From positions 62,001-126,000 of the IMG/VR virus record IMGVR_UViG_3300050343_000117: a DNA stretch of 64,000 bases; one strand, given 5' to 3'. Position 1 is the stretch's first letter, and every line of letters starts with the position of its first letter. This stretch comes from a virus. Position numbers and translations under genes: made by a program. Below the pieces are notes generated by a model. It saw only the letters and a program-made list of their open reading frames with translations, was not told the DNA's origin and searched no databases. Below, one piece after another: positions 27,700-36,874 of this stretch.

Positions 27700-29011
27700 T
27701 ATTATCCTGTAATGATACTGCATCAGCAAAACTATGATATCCTGTACCACCTTGTATTGAAGACATACGAATGTCAAAAATGTATAGTCGGTAACCAAAT
27801 GAGTCGGATTGTATACCACGGACGTTACAGAAACCTATTACAGATCCGCCTGATGCTGCGTTGTAGATAGCCAAATATCCAAATACATCTAATCTACCGA
27901 AACCTTCAGATGAGGTTGGGTCGATATAAACATAGTTACCATATGCAACTGGTACTGGTTCGTTAAATGTCTGAAGAGTTTGTCTTGCTTTTGGTACGGT
28001 AATATCCGTTTGACCAAATTCTAATCGATAACCATCTACATATGCTATACCTTCAGAAACATCTAGATTTAAATTAGTGTTATCCAGAGGTTCGAATATC
28101 GCAGTAAACTTATCTACAACATAGTCACCAGACTCTTCTTTTGTTCTTCGTGCAAGCAGATCATTAACTCGACTGTATGCATCGAATGTACTTACCTCGC
28201 GTGTGATAACACCGTTAACAACACGTGCGACAAATATAAAGTTTTGACTTATATCTACTTGATCACGAGTAGTAGGTGTTAGTTTGATCTGATATCGATG
28301 AGCGCCTGGCGCAGTGATATCTGGAACTTCGCCTTGGTTATCATATAGATTAGTATCTTCGCTCTCATCTACGATTGATTCTTCAATCACAAAACCGATA
28401 TCTGCCGTTGGTTCTGTGCTATACTTTGATAGGAAAGATTCTCCACCTTCCATGTAAACAAAGTGTCCCTGTACAAAGAACTCGCCTGGCGCAAAGTACG
28501 CTTTAGTGCCACGACCTGCTGCCGGAATTTCATCTTCACTGTCGTCGATTACAGTAAGAGTAGAATTATCTGGGCGAGTTAAAATGTCTCCTGATTCAAC
28601 ACGAGGTGCTTTCTCCGTGTCGGTTACATTTGAAGTATCTGTATATCTAACATAAAGAGTTGCTGGATCTTGATCTGGTACTGCACTATACACCTCAAGA
28701 ACAATAAACTGTATAGTGCCGTTAGTTAGAGTCTCACCAACTAAACTAGGATCTATAACACTATTAGCATCAAGACGAATATATTCTATCCTATTATCAA
28801 CTGTCGAACCACCTGGGCTGACTAGTGCACCTTCTGTAAATATGTTACGACCGAAACGTGCAATCTCTTCGTGTATTATTGTTTGTGATTCATTTAACTC
28901 ACGTGCTTGAAGAGCCCTACCTGAATTATAGAGTACACGATAATAACCATCTTTCGGATCGTAAAAATCGCGGTAAGTTTCTCTGAACGTCTTATCTGTA
29001 AAATCTGCCAT
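27659..29011 (-). CDS. DUF4815-type virion structural protein, N-terminal part, 450 aa
   Basis: Opens MADFTDKTFRETYRDFYDP, then VLYNSGRALQARELNESQT, the hallmark of the DUF4815 family of T4-like structural proteins, with the conserved continuation IARFGRNIFTEGALVSPGG. The frame stops at 27659 after an NIPGAGSP segment. The adjacent frame then continues in family style for another 5 kb, so the complete protein is about 2126 residues. A one-base excess in the C run is the probable cause. It begins 8 bases after the gp8 stop. Confidence 0.8.
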   Translation of the reverse strand: MADFTDKTFRETYRDFYDPKDGYYRVLYNSGRALQARELNESQTIIHEEIARFGRNIFTEGALVSPGGSTVDNRIEYIRLDANSVIDPSLVGETLTNGTIQFIVLEVYSAVPDQDPATLYVRYTDTSNVTDTEKAPRVESGDILTRPDNSTLTVIDDSEDEIPAAGRGTKAYFAPGEFFVQGHFVYMEGGESFLSKYSTEPTADIGFVIEESIVDESEDTNLYDNQGEVPDITAPGAHRYQIKLTPTTRDQVDISQNFIFVARVVNGVITREVSTFDAYSRVNDLLARRTKEESGDYVVDKFTAIFEPLDNTNLNLDVSEGIAYVDGYRLEFGQTDITVPKARQTLQTFNEPVPVAYGNYVYIDPTSSEGFGRLDVFGYLAIYNAASGGSVIGFCNVRGIQSDSFGYRLYIFDIRMSSIQGGTGYHSFADAVSLQDNIPGAGSPKNSISR

Positions 29012-29019
29012 GATTTATC

Positions 29020-30411
29020 CTAAACGGTTATTACGATCTTAATATCTTCTTGTTGTTCTTCGTCGCGTCTGATTCTTGTTCTTGTCTCAATATATAGGAC
29101 TTCACCAGAGAAGCGATCTATACCATTTACTGGAGACAATCCACCCGTTGCGATAACGCCCGCAACCTGACCTTCTTGAACTACGGCCTCATTTTCTTCA
29201 AACTCAACAAACCCCGTTGATTCATTTTGATGGTAATGAACAACGTTACCGTCGGACTGATCAACATATGCCTTGGCGGTACTAGTTCCGCCTGTTATAA
29301 GTTTTCCCGACACAAATGGTGAGGTATCTTCTAATGTTAATGTAGGTAATGCCTTTACCGAAGTTCCGGTGAACGGAGCAGATCCGTCTGGTAGTAAAGG
29401 TGATTTGATAAGACCCATTTCACGGAAAGTATTTTGTGTGATAAATGTTCCGTTGACATTACCGTCTGGTTTGATACCGGCTAGAATAGAACTTGTTTTC
29501 AAATCATCTATAGGGTTCTTACCCAAACCTTCTGAGGTAGTTACTACTGGTACTGCTGTACAGTTTTCGGTATCACCGTCGGTTATTGTAAGCGAAGCGT
29601 AAGTATATCCAGAACCGTAGTCAGTCATTTTAATTTCAGTAACCTTACCATCAACGTCAATAACGGCAGTAGCAGTTGCGCCTGATCCATCACCGACTAC
29701 TGTGACTGTAGGTTCAGTTATGTAACCAAGACCCTGTGTGATTACTTTTGCACGAGTGACTTGACCACCTACAGCAGCAAGATGAACATCACGTTGTAGA
29801 TCTTCGATTGAATCTCCACCGTGGTAATCTGGTTCCGTTTCTTGTATCGGAAAGTGATTGGATGATAAGAATTGATAGATGCGCTCTGGAGTTATGGAAT
29901 ATAAGAACTTCCATGTATATCCATCTCCAGTTTCAAAAACTTTGGTATGGTCCCATGTGTTGGTAGGATCTATTGAATCTAGAAGATCTTTATGGTAGCC
30001 GTAATTAGGCTCGACCATAGATTGCTTTGGACTACCGTCTATATTCTTACCGTAATCAATACAAACGTATACTTCTTTAGCATCGTTCAATACGTAAAAT
30101 GGCGTCCATGGCTCTACGATATCCGAAGGAGTTGCGTCATCCCATCCAGTGTATATCGATCCCGATGACCAATTTACTCTCTTGGCAACGAATGTTGAAC
30201 CCTCGATCTTCTTGATCGATTGTAGGTTATGTCGGAACTCTCTTTCATCACGTGGACAGTCTACAGGGTCTATAGTTGTTTCCGAATTCTCTGAAACTGG
30301 AAATTCGTCTGATTTACCGATACCAATATAGTAGCTGTCAGAAGATTGCATATCTATCAGCAGATCCTTCGCTAAGCTCCTACTTAATGTCTGTCTTACA
30401 ATTGCTGCCAT
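29020..30411 (-). CDS. gp8: Baseplate wedge subunit gp8
   Basis: The baseplate wedge protein that bridges gp10 and gp7 in T4. Features are the N-terminal IGIGKSDEF (T4 has FGRSEPW), the central GDGYTWKFLYSITP (T4: GDGYVWEYLFEIPP) and the C-terminal FSGEVLYIETRTRIRR followed by EDIKIVITV (T4: HSGEMIYMENRPPI and EINILFTF). At 463 residues it is longer than T4 gp8 (334), with an insertion in the middle (VTQGLGYITEPTVTVVGDG repeats). Preceded by a late promoter at 30448-30455. Confidence 0.85.
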   Translation of the reverse strand: MAAIVRQTLSRSLAKDLLIDMQSSDSYYIGIGKSDEFPVSENSETTIDPVDCPRDEREFRHNLQSIKKIEGSTFVAKRVNWSSGSIYTGWDDATPSDIVEPWTPFYVLNDAKEVYVCIDYGKNIDGSPKQSMVEPNYGYHKDLLDSIDPTNTWDHTKVFETGDGYTWKFLYSITPERIYQFLSSNHFPIQETEPDYHGGDSIEDLQRDVHLAAVGGQVTRAKVITQGLGYITEPTVTVVGDGSGATATAVIDVDGKVTEIKMTDYGSGYTYASLTITDGDTENCTAVPVVTTSEGLGKNPIDDLKTSSILAGIKPDGNVNGTFITQNTFREMGLIKSPLLPDGSAPFTGTSVKALPTLTLEDTSPFVSGKLITGGTSTAKAYVDQSDGNVVHYHQNESTGFVEFEENEAVVQEGQVAGVIATGGLSPVNGIDRFSGEVLYIETRTRIRRDEEQQEDIKIVITV

Positions 30412-30447
30412 GTTCTTATCCTACGCATGTTAGAAATATTATTCTTA

Positions 30448-30455
30448 TATTTATA
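30448..30455 (-). promoter_or_regulatory. T4-type late promoter for gp8 and the large structural protein
   Basis: An exact TATAAATA on the minus strand, 37 bases upstream of the gp8 ATG and just after the glycosyltransferase stop. Confidence 0.75.
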
Positions 30456-30461
30456 ACGTTT

Positions 30462-31340
30462 TTATGAGTCATTTAAAAATTTGTTTAACCATGATTCTTT
30501 TTGATGATGATTCATCAATAAGTCTTTGTATATTACCGGAAGTTCATATGCACTACTTCTCCACTGGGAGACATGTTTAAGTGCTTCGTCCTTCAGCGGC
30601 TGTAGATATTCTTCGTAACTATGAACCTTCTGAGCACTTCCTTCAGTCGTCCTATCGATACAATATAAGTCGCTTGACATTGATAGGAAGTAACACAGAT
30701 TTCCCTTCTGGTGTTCTGCTAATAACTTGTAGGTGTATGCGTGATCTTCTCCGTTACCAATATCTTCGTTCATTTTTATTTGTGCAGACTTACGACTCTG
30801 CAACATAATGAAGTCAACCGACACTGGACGTTCATCAATAAACAAATGACTTTCTTGTGGTCCTAAGTTTTCGTGAGGAGCGCACATCGATGTTCCCCAT
30901 ACACTTGCAAAGTAAGTTTCATTAACTTGCCAGTAATGTCCCGAAACCAATTCCCAACTGCAAATAGAATCACATGGTACCACACCTAACACGTCAATAC
31001 AAGGATAATGCTTATAATGATTCCACAGCGACTGTAAGTACGACGGATATAAAAAATCATCTCCATCGATCTGAGATACAAAATCACAGTCACTTTCTAG
31101 AAATACATCTAGACATGCATTCTTACCGCGGCCGGGTTTGCCATTACTTTCCGTATTGACTACACGGAATGGTAGATTAAGTGCGCATACATCTTCGTAG
31201 TATCCTTCATGAATACTATTTACAACGATCACCACTTCCCATTCGATTGGTTCAATTTTGATGACTTGTTGGGCAGATTTAACTAATCGTGCTAACTTAG
31301 GAATGTCGTTGGAAGTCAACAACGTTGTCATCAATTTCAT
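30462..31340 (-). CDS. Family-2-type glycosyltransferase, 292 aa
   Basis: GT-A fold glycosyltransferase. The opening is MKLMTTLLTSNDIPKLARLV, then strand WEVVIVVNS, a GKPGRGKNACLD segment as in GT2 enzymes, and the metal-binding SQIDGDDFLYPSYL (Asp92-Asp95). The second half carries an NEDIGNGEDHAYTYKLL acceptor-site-like ED motif. It overlaps the oxygenase-like gene by one base (coupled start). Cytoplasmic. Because the pair lies directly after the collagen-like fibre, that fibre is the leading candidate substrate. Confidence 0.8.
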   Translation of the reverse strand: MKLMTTLLTSNDIPKLARLVKSAQQVIKIEPIEWEVVIVVNSIHEGYYEDVCALNLPFRVVNTESNGKPGRGKNACLDVFLESDCDFVSQIDGDDFLYPSYLQSLWNHYKHYPCIDVLGVVPCDSICSWELVSGHYWQVNETYFASVWGTSMCAPHENLGPQESHLFIDERPVSVDFIMLQSRKSAQIKMNEDIGNGEDHAYTYKLLAEHQKGNLCYFLSMSSDLYCIDRTTEGSAQKVHSYEEYLQPLKDEALKHVSQWRSSAYELPVIYKDLLMNHHQKESWLNKFLNDS

Positions 31341-31894
31341 TATTCTGCCTCAAAGAAGAATGTCTGAAATAATCTACCGTCGTATTGGTTTGAACCAAAG
31401 CCGGGAACTACACTGCGATGATAGTACATCGCATCATATAATACCAGTCGGTTGTAAATATTTTTAGATTCTGCAACAATGTCCCAGTCACCTTCAACCA
31501 ACTGGAATTCATTAAAATCTACTGGACATGAATCTTCATGTTTCATAATTCCAGTCTGTCTATGTTTATAGATTGCAGTTCCGGAATCTAGAGGCGCGTC
31601 AGGCGTTAGATACACGACTCCCGCATAGGACATTTTATCGTGATGAATCCATGTCTTGCAGTTTTCGGTAGTGTATTGGAAGGAAGTGTTATAGTTGTCT
31701 AGTGGAAAGTATGTTATTGCTTTTCCTATGATCCCCTCTAAAGAGTTTTTCATAGAATCAACATATCCACCAGCATTGGTACATGGAGATGTTCTTAGGC
31801 CGGGATAGTTACCCGACACATTAAATTCTAGACTTAAAGCATAATCCCGAACTGAGTCGGGATCTGCATAAAAATTATCAATTACTGTAAACAT
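31340..31894 (-). CDS. 2OG-Fe(II) oxygenase-like protein (DUF6445 type), 184 aa
   Basis: The start is placed at the ATG giving MFTVIDNFYADPDSVRDYAL, typical of the family. The longer reading runs into the hairpin. It contains the HxD metal pair in TWIHHDKMSYAG (His84, Asp86), the strand VVYLTPDAPLDSGTAIY, the distal His159 in DAMYYHRSVVPGFG, and Arg174 in GRLFQTFFF, all in the order expected of 2-oxoglutarate/iron dioxygenases. All three metal ligands and the 2OG arginine are present, so it should be active. It could hydroxylate a virion protein. The substrate is inferred from position only. Confidence 0.7.
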   Translation of the reverse strand: MFTVIDNFYADPDSVRDYALSLEFNVSGNYPGLRTSPCTNAGGYVDSMKNSLEGIIGKAITYFPLDNYNTSFQYTTENCKTWIHHDKMSYAGVVYLTPDAPLDSGTAIYKHRQTGIMKHEDSCPVDFNEFQLVEGDWDIVAESKNIYNRLVLYDAMYYHRSVVPGFGSNQYDGRLFQTFFFEAE

Positions 31895-31912
31895 AATATA
31901 CCTGTATGTGGA

Positions 31913-31928
31913 ACCCCCTTTCGGGGGT
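31913..31928 (-). terminator. C5/G5 hairpin between the collagen-like fibre and the oxygenase
   Basis: ACCCCC-TTTC-GGGGGT forms a 6-bp stem with a tetraloop, 9 bases beyond the fibre stop and 19 before the oxygenase ATG. There is no U tract, so it is likely an attenuator or stabiliser. Confidence 0.5.
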
Positions 31929-31936
31929 GTATTCAA

Positions 31937-34828
31937 TTACGATATTTTACCAATCTTGACTCTTAGATTATTGCTATTGTCAAAGATATCAATACTGTTA
32001 CTTGTGAACTCAATACGTTCATTGGGTGCTGTCCCTGTATTTAGTAGTCCACTCATATCCACAAATCCTTGGTTATTTGTCAACTCAGTAAAAGTGGAAT
32101 TCGTCGTAGTATTTATTCTGTCAACTGTTGCCCTGTAAACACGACCAGTTCCAATATGCCAATAAACATCCCCAGCATATATAGTGTTCACTGTACGGAA
32201 CTGTCTAATCATAGCTGATGCAGTTGAGTTAATGTTACTAGGTAGATTTGCGCTGGTATCAAACAATACTGCATTACCAAATCCGCCGACTGGACCCTGT
32301 GCACCTATTGAACCAGAAACTCCCTGTGGTCCCTGATCTCCAATAGCACCTTGAGCACCTTGGTCACCCTGCGCTCCAGTTTCACCTTGGGCACCTTTAT
32401 TACCTACAGATCCTTGAGCACCTTTATTACCTACCCCACCTTGAGGGCCTTGGTCACCTTGTGGTCCATCCTCACCTTGGGCACCTTTATTACCTACAGA
32501 TCCTTGAGCACCTTTATTACCTACGGCACCTTGAGCACCTTGGTCACCTACAGATCCTTGAGCACCTTTATTACCTACCCCACCTTGAGGGCCTTGGTCA
32601 CCTTGAGGACCATCTTCACCCTGAGCACCTTTATTACCTACGGCACCCTGAGCACCTTTATTACCTACGGCACCTTGAGCACCTTGGTCACCTACAGCAC
32701 CCTGATTACCTACTAGACCTTGAGCACCTTGGTAACCAACTGCTCCCTGACCACCTTGTTCACCCTGATTACCTACTAGACCTTGAGCACCTTGGTAGCC
32801 TACGGGACCTTGACCACCTTGTTCACCTTGTGGTCCGACTAGACCTTGAGCACCTTGGAATCCAACCGCACCTTGGGCACCCTGCTCACCTTGTGGTCCG
32901 ACTAGACCTTGAGCACCCTGATAACCAACTGCTCCCTGACCACCCTGTTCACCCTGTGGTCCGACTAGACCCTGTGCACCTTGGAAACCAACTGCACCCT
33001 GTGCACCCTGCTCACCTTGTGGTCCGACTAGACCTTGAGCACCTTGGTAACCAACTTCACCTTGGCCTCCCTGCTCACCTTGAGGACCAACTAGACCCTG
33101 TGCACCTCTGAATCCGACCGGACCTTGTTCGCCCTGTTCTCCTTGATTACCTACTAGTCCCTGTGCACCTTGGAAACCAACTGCACCCTGTGCACCCTGT
33201 TCTCCTTGTGGTCCAACTAGACCTTGAGCACCTTGGAATCCAACTTCACCCTGAGAACCTTGTTCTCCTTGTGGTCCAACTAGACCCTGTGCGCCTCTGA
33301 ATCCGACCGGACCTTGACCGCCTTGTTCACCTTGATTACCAACTAGACCCTGTGCCCCTTGGAATCCAACTTCACCTTGGGAACCTTGTTCACCCTGTGG
33401 TCCGACTAGACCCTGTGCACCTTGGAAACCTACAGCACCCTGACCACCCTGTTCTCCTTGAGGACCTACTAAACCTTGAGCTCCACGCTCGCCTTGATTT
33501 CCTTTATCCCCTTGTTCTCCTTGGTTACCTACTAGACCTTGAGCACCTTGAACACCGACAGCACCTTGGGAACCTTGCTCACCCTGTGGTCCAACTAGAC
33601 CTTGAGCACCTTGGAAACCAACTGCGCCTTGAGCACCTTGCTCTCCTTGATTACCTACTAGACCCTGTGCACCTTGGAAACCTACAGCACCTTGCGGTCC
33701 AGTGTCACCTTGAGCACCAGAATCACCTTGAGCACCCTGATCACCTACAGCACCTTGATTACCTACTAGACCCTGTGCACCCGCATTACCCTGCGCACCA
33801 GTATCACCTTGAGCACCCTGATCACCTACAGCACCTTGATTACCTACTAGACCCTGTGCACCTTGGAAACCTACAGCACCCTGTGCACCAGCTTGACCCT
33901 GTGCACCCGCACTACCCTGAGAACCAACTGTACCTTGCGGTCCTACAATACCCTGTGCGCCAGTTTCACCTTGTGCACCAGTATCACCTTCAGCACCTTG
34001 TGGACCTGCGTCACCTGTAGCACCTTGTGGACCTATCGGGCCTGGGGTTGTACCTGCTGGTCCTTGAGGACCCGCATCGCCAGGCAATCCTTGTGGACCT
34101 ACTGGGCCTGGCGTAGTTCCTGCTGGACCTTTAGGGCCTGGATCACCAGTAAGACCTTGACCACCCTGCGCTCCAGTTTCACCAGTTGCACCTTTTTCTC
34201 CTGTGGCTCCAGTTTCACCTTGTGCACCAGTGTCTCCGACTGCACCTTGAGGACCAACTAGACCCTGTGCACCAGTGTCTCCCTGAGCACCTTTATCACC
34301 AACGTTACCTTGAACGCCAACAGAACCTTGAAAACCTTGACTACCTTGGACACCTTTATCACCAACGTTTCCTTGTAGACCCTGCTCTCCTTGTTCTCCC
34401 TTATCGCCTTGAGAACCTTTGTCTCCGACGTTGCCCTGAATACCAGCAGATCCCTGTGGGCCCGCTTCACCCTGAGCACCTTTATCTCCTACTTCACCCT
34501 GTACGCCGGTAGAACCTTGTGGTCCATCTTCACCTTGTGCACCACGAACACCGACATTACCTTGAACACCGACAGTACCCTGTGATCCTTGAACACCCTG
34601 TCCACCCAATGGACCGACGTTACCTTGAAGTCCAGTAGACCCTTGAGCACCAGCTTCTCCTTGTGCTCCTATCTCACCGACATTACCTTGAACACCCTGT
34701 GGACCAACCGTACCCGGCGAACCTTGAGGACCCAATAGACCAACATTACCTTGAATACCTTGGAAGCCCTGTGGTCCCCGATCACCCTGAGCACCTAATG
34801 GACCAACATTACCTTGGACCCTGTTCAC
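31937..34828 (-). CDS. Collagen-like tail fibre, C-terminal 963 residues
   Basis: Continues the Gly-X-Y repeat from the upstream frame (join at about 34815-34825, where two bases appear to be missing; the pattern would be [10 protein letters not shown]). Roughly 850 residues of Gly-X-Y rich in Gln, Ala, Val, Glu and Pro follow, with two one-residue interruptions at GTT-P-GP. Lysines in the tract fall in the Y position (GDK, GNK, GEK, GPK). The C-terminal 110 residues are globular ([19 protein letters not shown] to LRVKIGKIS) and probably nucleate trimerisation and folding. The tract forms a collagen triple helix, a known rod design in phage fibres. Confidence 0.85.
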   Translation of the reverse strand: MNRVQGNVGPLGAQGDRGPQGFQGIQGNVGLLGPQGSPGTVGPQGVQGNVGEIGAQGEAGAQGSTGLQGNVGPLGGQGVQGSQGTVGVQGNVGVRGAQGEDGPQGSTGVQGEVGDKGAQGEAGPQGSAGIQGNVGDKGSQGDKGEQGEQGLQGNVGDKGVQGSQGFQGSVGVQGNVGDKGAQGDTGAQGLVGPQGAVGDTGAQGETGATGEKGATGETGAQGGQGLTGDPGPKGPAGTTPGPVGPQGLPGDAGPQGPAGTTPGPIGPQGATGDAGPQGAEGDTGAQGETGAQGIVGPQGTVGSQGSAGAQGQAGAQGAVGFQGAQGLVGNQGAVGDQGAQGDTGAQGNAGAQGLVGNQGAVGDQGAQGDSGAQGDTGPQGAVGFQGAQGLVGNQGEQGAQGAVGFQGAQGLVGPQGEQGSQGAVGVQGAQGLVGNQGEQGDKGNQGERGAQGLVGPQGEQGGQGAVGFQGAQGLVGPQGEQGSQGEVGFQGAQGLVGNQGEQGGQGPVGFRGAQGLVGPQGEQGSQGEVGFQGAQGLVGPQGEQGAQGAVGFQGAQGLVGNQGEQGEQGPVGFRGAQGLVGPQGEQGGQGEVGYQGAQGLVGPQGEQGAQGAVGFQGAQGLVGPQGEQGGQGAVGYQGAQGLVGPQGEQGAQGAVGFQGAQGLVGPQGEQGGQGPVGYQGAQGLVGNQGEQGGQGAVGYQGAQGLVGNQGAVGDQGAQGAVGNKGAQGAVGNKGAQGEDGPQGDQGPQGGVGNKGAQGSVGDQGAQGAVGNKGAQGSVGNKGAQGEDGPQGDQGPQGGVGNKGAQGSVGNKGAQGETGAQGDQGAQGAIGDQGPQGVSGSIGAQGPVGGFGNAVLFDTSANLPSNINSTASAMIRQFRTVNTIYAGDVYWHIGTGRVYRATVDRINTTTNSTFTELTNNQGFVDMSGLLNTGTAPNERIEFTSNSIDIFDNSNNLRVKIGKIS

Positions 34829-35567
34829 CTATAGCACCTTGTCCACCCTGTGGTCCTAAAGGTCCAACGTTACCTTGGACACCTTGTTCACCTTGAGAAC
34901 CCTGAATGCCCTGTGCACCCAATGGACCAACATTACCTTGGACACCTTGTTCACCTTGTGCGCCGGCCTCACCTTGAGGACCCAATGGACCAACGTTACC
35001 TTGGACACCTTGTTCCCCTTGTGCGCCTTGCTGACCTTGTGCACCTAATGGTCCAACGTTTCCTTGAACACCTTGTTCTCCTTGTGCTCCTTGTTCCCCT
35101 TGAGCACCCAGTTCACCGACATTACCTTGGACACCTTGCTCACCTTGAGAACCCTGAATACCCTGAGCACCCAATGGTCCAACGTTACCCTGAACACCTT
35201 GTTCTCCTTGAGCACCCCGCTCTCCTTGAGGACCTAGTTCACCGACGTTACCTTGAACGCCTTGGAAACCCTGAGCACCTCGTTCTCCTTGTGCACCCAG
35301 TTCACCAACGTTACCTTGGACACCTTGTTCTCCTTGTGCGCCCCGTTCTCCTTGTGGTCCTAGTTCACCGACATTACCTTGGACACCTTGCTCACCTTGA
35401 GCACCCTGCTCTCCTTGGGGTCCTAGTTCACCAACGTTACCCTGAACACCTTGGAAACCCTGAGCACCAACATTACCTTGTGGTCCTATAGGTCCAACAG
35501 TACCCTGCCATCCTAGAGATCCTTGTGGACCTATCGGGCCTGGATCACCTTGCGGACCTTTCTCACC
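32283..35567 (-). repeat. Gly-X-Y (collagen-like) coding repeat tract
   Basis: Nine-base codon triplets encode about 360 Gly-X-Y units across the two frames. Higher-order units of about 45 bases recur, for example [14 protein letters not shown] in the first third and [14 protein letters not shown] in the middle. The plus strand contains long spurious open frames because of the repeat. Confidence 0.9.
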
Positions 35568-35900
35568 AATATCAGTATTGTCAATTAGTGTGTTGATGTC
35601 AGAAATTTGTTGATCAAGTGTACTGATCAATCCTTCGTTCTGAGTTACCCGTGTGCCTAAAGCATTTACGGTAGCACTATTACCAATAGCATCACTTAGG
35701 TCTGCACTTCCGATTGCTTTGCTTACAGAGCTGTCAACGATATCACTAAGATCTCCTATAGAAATATCACCATCACCTGACAGCGTGGTTAGATCATAAA
35801 GTTCTTGGAAGTTTGCATTAATTTTTTCACTGGCTTCACGGAGAGTATCTCCCTTTCCGTCGTTGGCAGCTCCGCCTGTGTCTAGAATTCTTCTTGTCAT
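34809..35900 (-). CDS. Collagen-like tail fibre, N-terminal part, 363 aa
   Basis: The N-terminus MTRRILDTGGAANDGKGDTL followed by KINANFQELYDLTTL is the baseplate-attachment motif of many T4-like marine fibres. A heptad segment (about 60-110) leads into the Gly-X-Y tract at residue 112 (GEKGPQGDPG). The frame ends in the middle of the tract (GEQGPR, stop). The other frame carries the same repeat without loss, so the break is an indel rather than a true C-terminus. The joined protein is about 1320 residues. It lies between the gp7-like/gp6 genes and the oxygenase/glycosyltransferase pair. Confidence 0.85.
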   Translation of the reverse strand: MTRRILDTGGAANDGKGDTLREASEKINANFQELYDLTTLSGDGDISIGDLSDIVDSSVSKAIGSADLSDAIGNSATVNALGTRVTQNEGLISTLDQQISDINTLIDNTDIGEKGPQGDPGPIGPQGSLGWQGTVGPIGPQGNVGAQGFQGVQGNVGELGPQGEQGAQGEQGVQGNVGELGPQGERGAQGEQGVQGNVGELGAQGERGAQGFQGVQGNVGELGPQGERGAQGEQGVQGNVGPLGAQGIQGSQGEQGVQGNVGELGAQGEQGAQGEQGVQGNVGPLGAQGQQGAQGEQGVQGNVGPLGPQGEAGAQGEQGVQGNVGPLGAQGIQGSQGEQGVQGNVGPLGPQGGQGAIGEQGPR

Positions 35901-35914
35901 TTTGGATTCCGTTA

Positions 35915-36874
35915 TTAGTGGTCTGATGCGTCTAAAGTTTCATAATCTTGAGATAGGTCTAAACCTTCATCATCCAATGTTGGGGATTTCACGCCTGCCC
36001 ATTCTGCGACTGTGGTGAAATCATCTACCAACTGCTGTAAAGAAATGTCATCATATTTGTCTAGTGTTTCTAAAGAACTCACGACAATACCTGTAGCAGT
36101 GTCTTTCTGATCCTGAGTTCGTTTATCAATATCGTCATTCTCTTCCATAGTAAGTAGAGAATATCTTGCTTGTACATGTGAACCCATCTGTCTAGTCTGG
36201 AGTTCGATAGCATAGTTAGGTACTTCTAGAGGATCTGTAACTTCTCCCGCTTCAAGACCAACCTCAGCAGAACTCTGAGTGACGGTCTCCACTGCAAGAT
36301 AGAATCCTGCTGGATGTACCAGTTTTTTATATAATGTTTCAAAATCTAATAACGATAGACCTGTTCTCAAAAGAACTGAGAATATTTGATATCGTCTATC
36401 GTCTTGAATGTAGTGTAGTGACTGAGGTCCAATCAATGAACCGCCAGGTTTATCATTCAGAATAAAGATGTCTCTCTTAGGATAAGACACCTCAACGTCT
36501 TCATTGAAGAATGCCTTGAAAAACTGTTCGGTTGATATTTGTGTTCCTTTTGCTCGATATAAGTCCGCAAGTAATCTTGTCATTAATCGCGGATTCTTAT
36601 AGAACGAAGCAGATTCTAATCCATCGCTGAGCTCAGCAATTAATAGATCCAAATATCGCAGATCTGTTGATGCAATGTTTCTTATGTTGAACAGTCTTTG
36701 AATTTGTTCGTCAAAAGAAATAGATCCGTCTTCACCCGTATATTTATAATAAGTCTCTAGAAAAGAAACTAGTTTAGGATATTCTGTCTGATAAAACTCA
36801 GGTAGAATACTCTTTACTTGATTCTGGTGGAATTTAGGATTAATCCTATATTGATTCTCTAGAAATTCGGACAT
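35915..36874 (-). CDS. Baseplate wedge-module protein (gp7-like?), 319 aa
   Basis: Opens LENQYRINPKFHQNQVKSILP, then FYQTEYPKLVSFLETYYKYTG, an N-terminal helical module of marine T4-like baseplate proteins that sit after gp6. The C-terminal third is acidic (VAEWAGVKSPTLDDEGLDL). Its TAATG overlap with the gp6 stop indicates translational coupling and equal production. T4 gp7 is much larger (about 1030 residues), so if this is gp7 it is a reduced form. The wedge role comes from context. Confidence 0.6.
   Translation of the reverse strand: MSEFLENQYRINPKFHQNQVKSILPEFYQTEYPKLVSFLETYYKYTGEDGSISFDEQIQRLFNIRNIASTDLRYLDLLIAELSDGLESASFYKNPRLMTRLLADLYRAKGTQISTEQFFKAFFNEDVEVSYPKRDIFILNDKPGGSLIGPQSLHYIQDDRRYQIFSVLLRTGLSLLDFETLYKKLVHPAGFYLAVETVTQSSAEVGLEAGEVTDPLEVPNYAIELQTRQMGSHVQARYSLLTMEENDDIDKRTQDQKDTATGIVVSSLETLDKYDDISLQQLVDDFTTVAEWAGVKSPTLDDEGLDLSQDYETLDASDH

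Noticed and set aside
27699-27819. Start of the large structural protein at 27819
   Set aside because: The first 40 residues of that reading are hydrophobic nonsense lying opposite the end of the DUF4815 frame. The family continues from 29011 through a frameshift at about 27683.
32351-34585. Long plus-strand open frames (some over 200 codons) opposite the collagen-like fibre
   Set aside because: They are the antisense of the Gly-X-Y tract, consist of His/Leu/Pro-rich repeats, and have no ribosome sites or known motifs.
36741-36748. Minus-strand TATAAATA inside the gp7-like gene
   Set aside because: Near the N-terminal codons with no start codon nearby that would use it. Probably chance.
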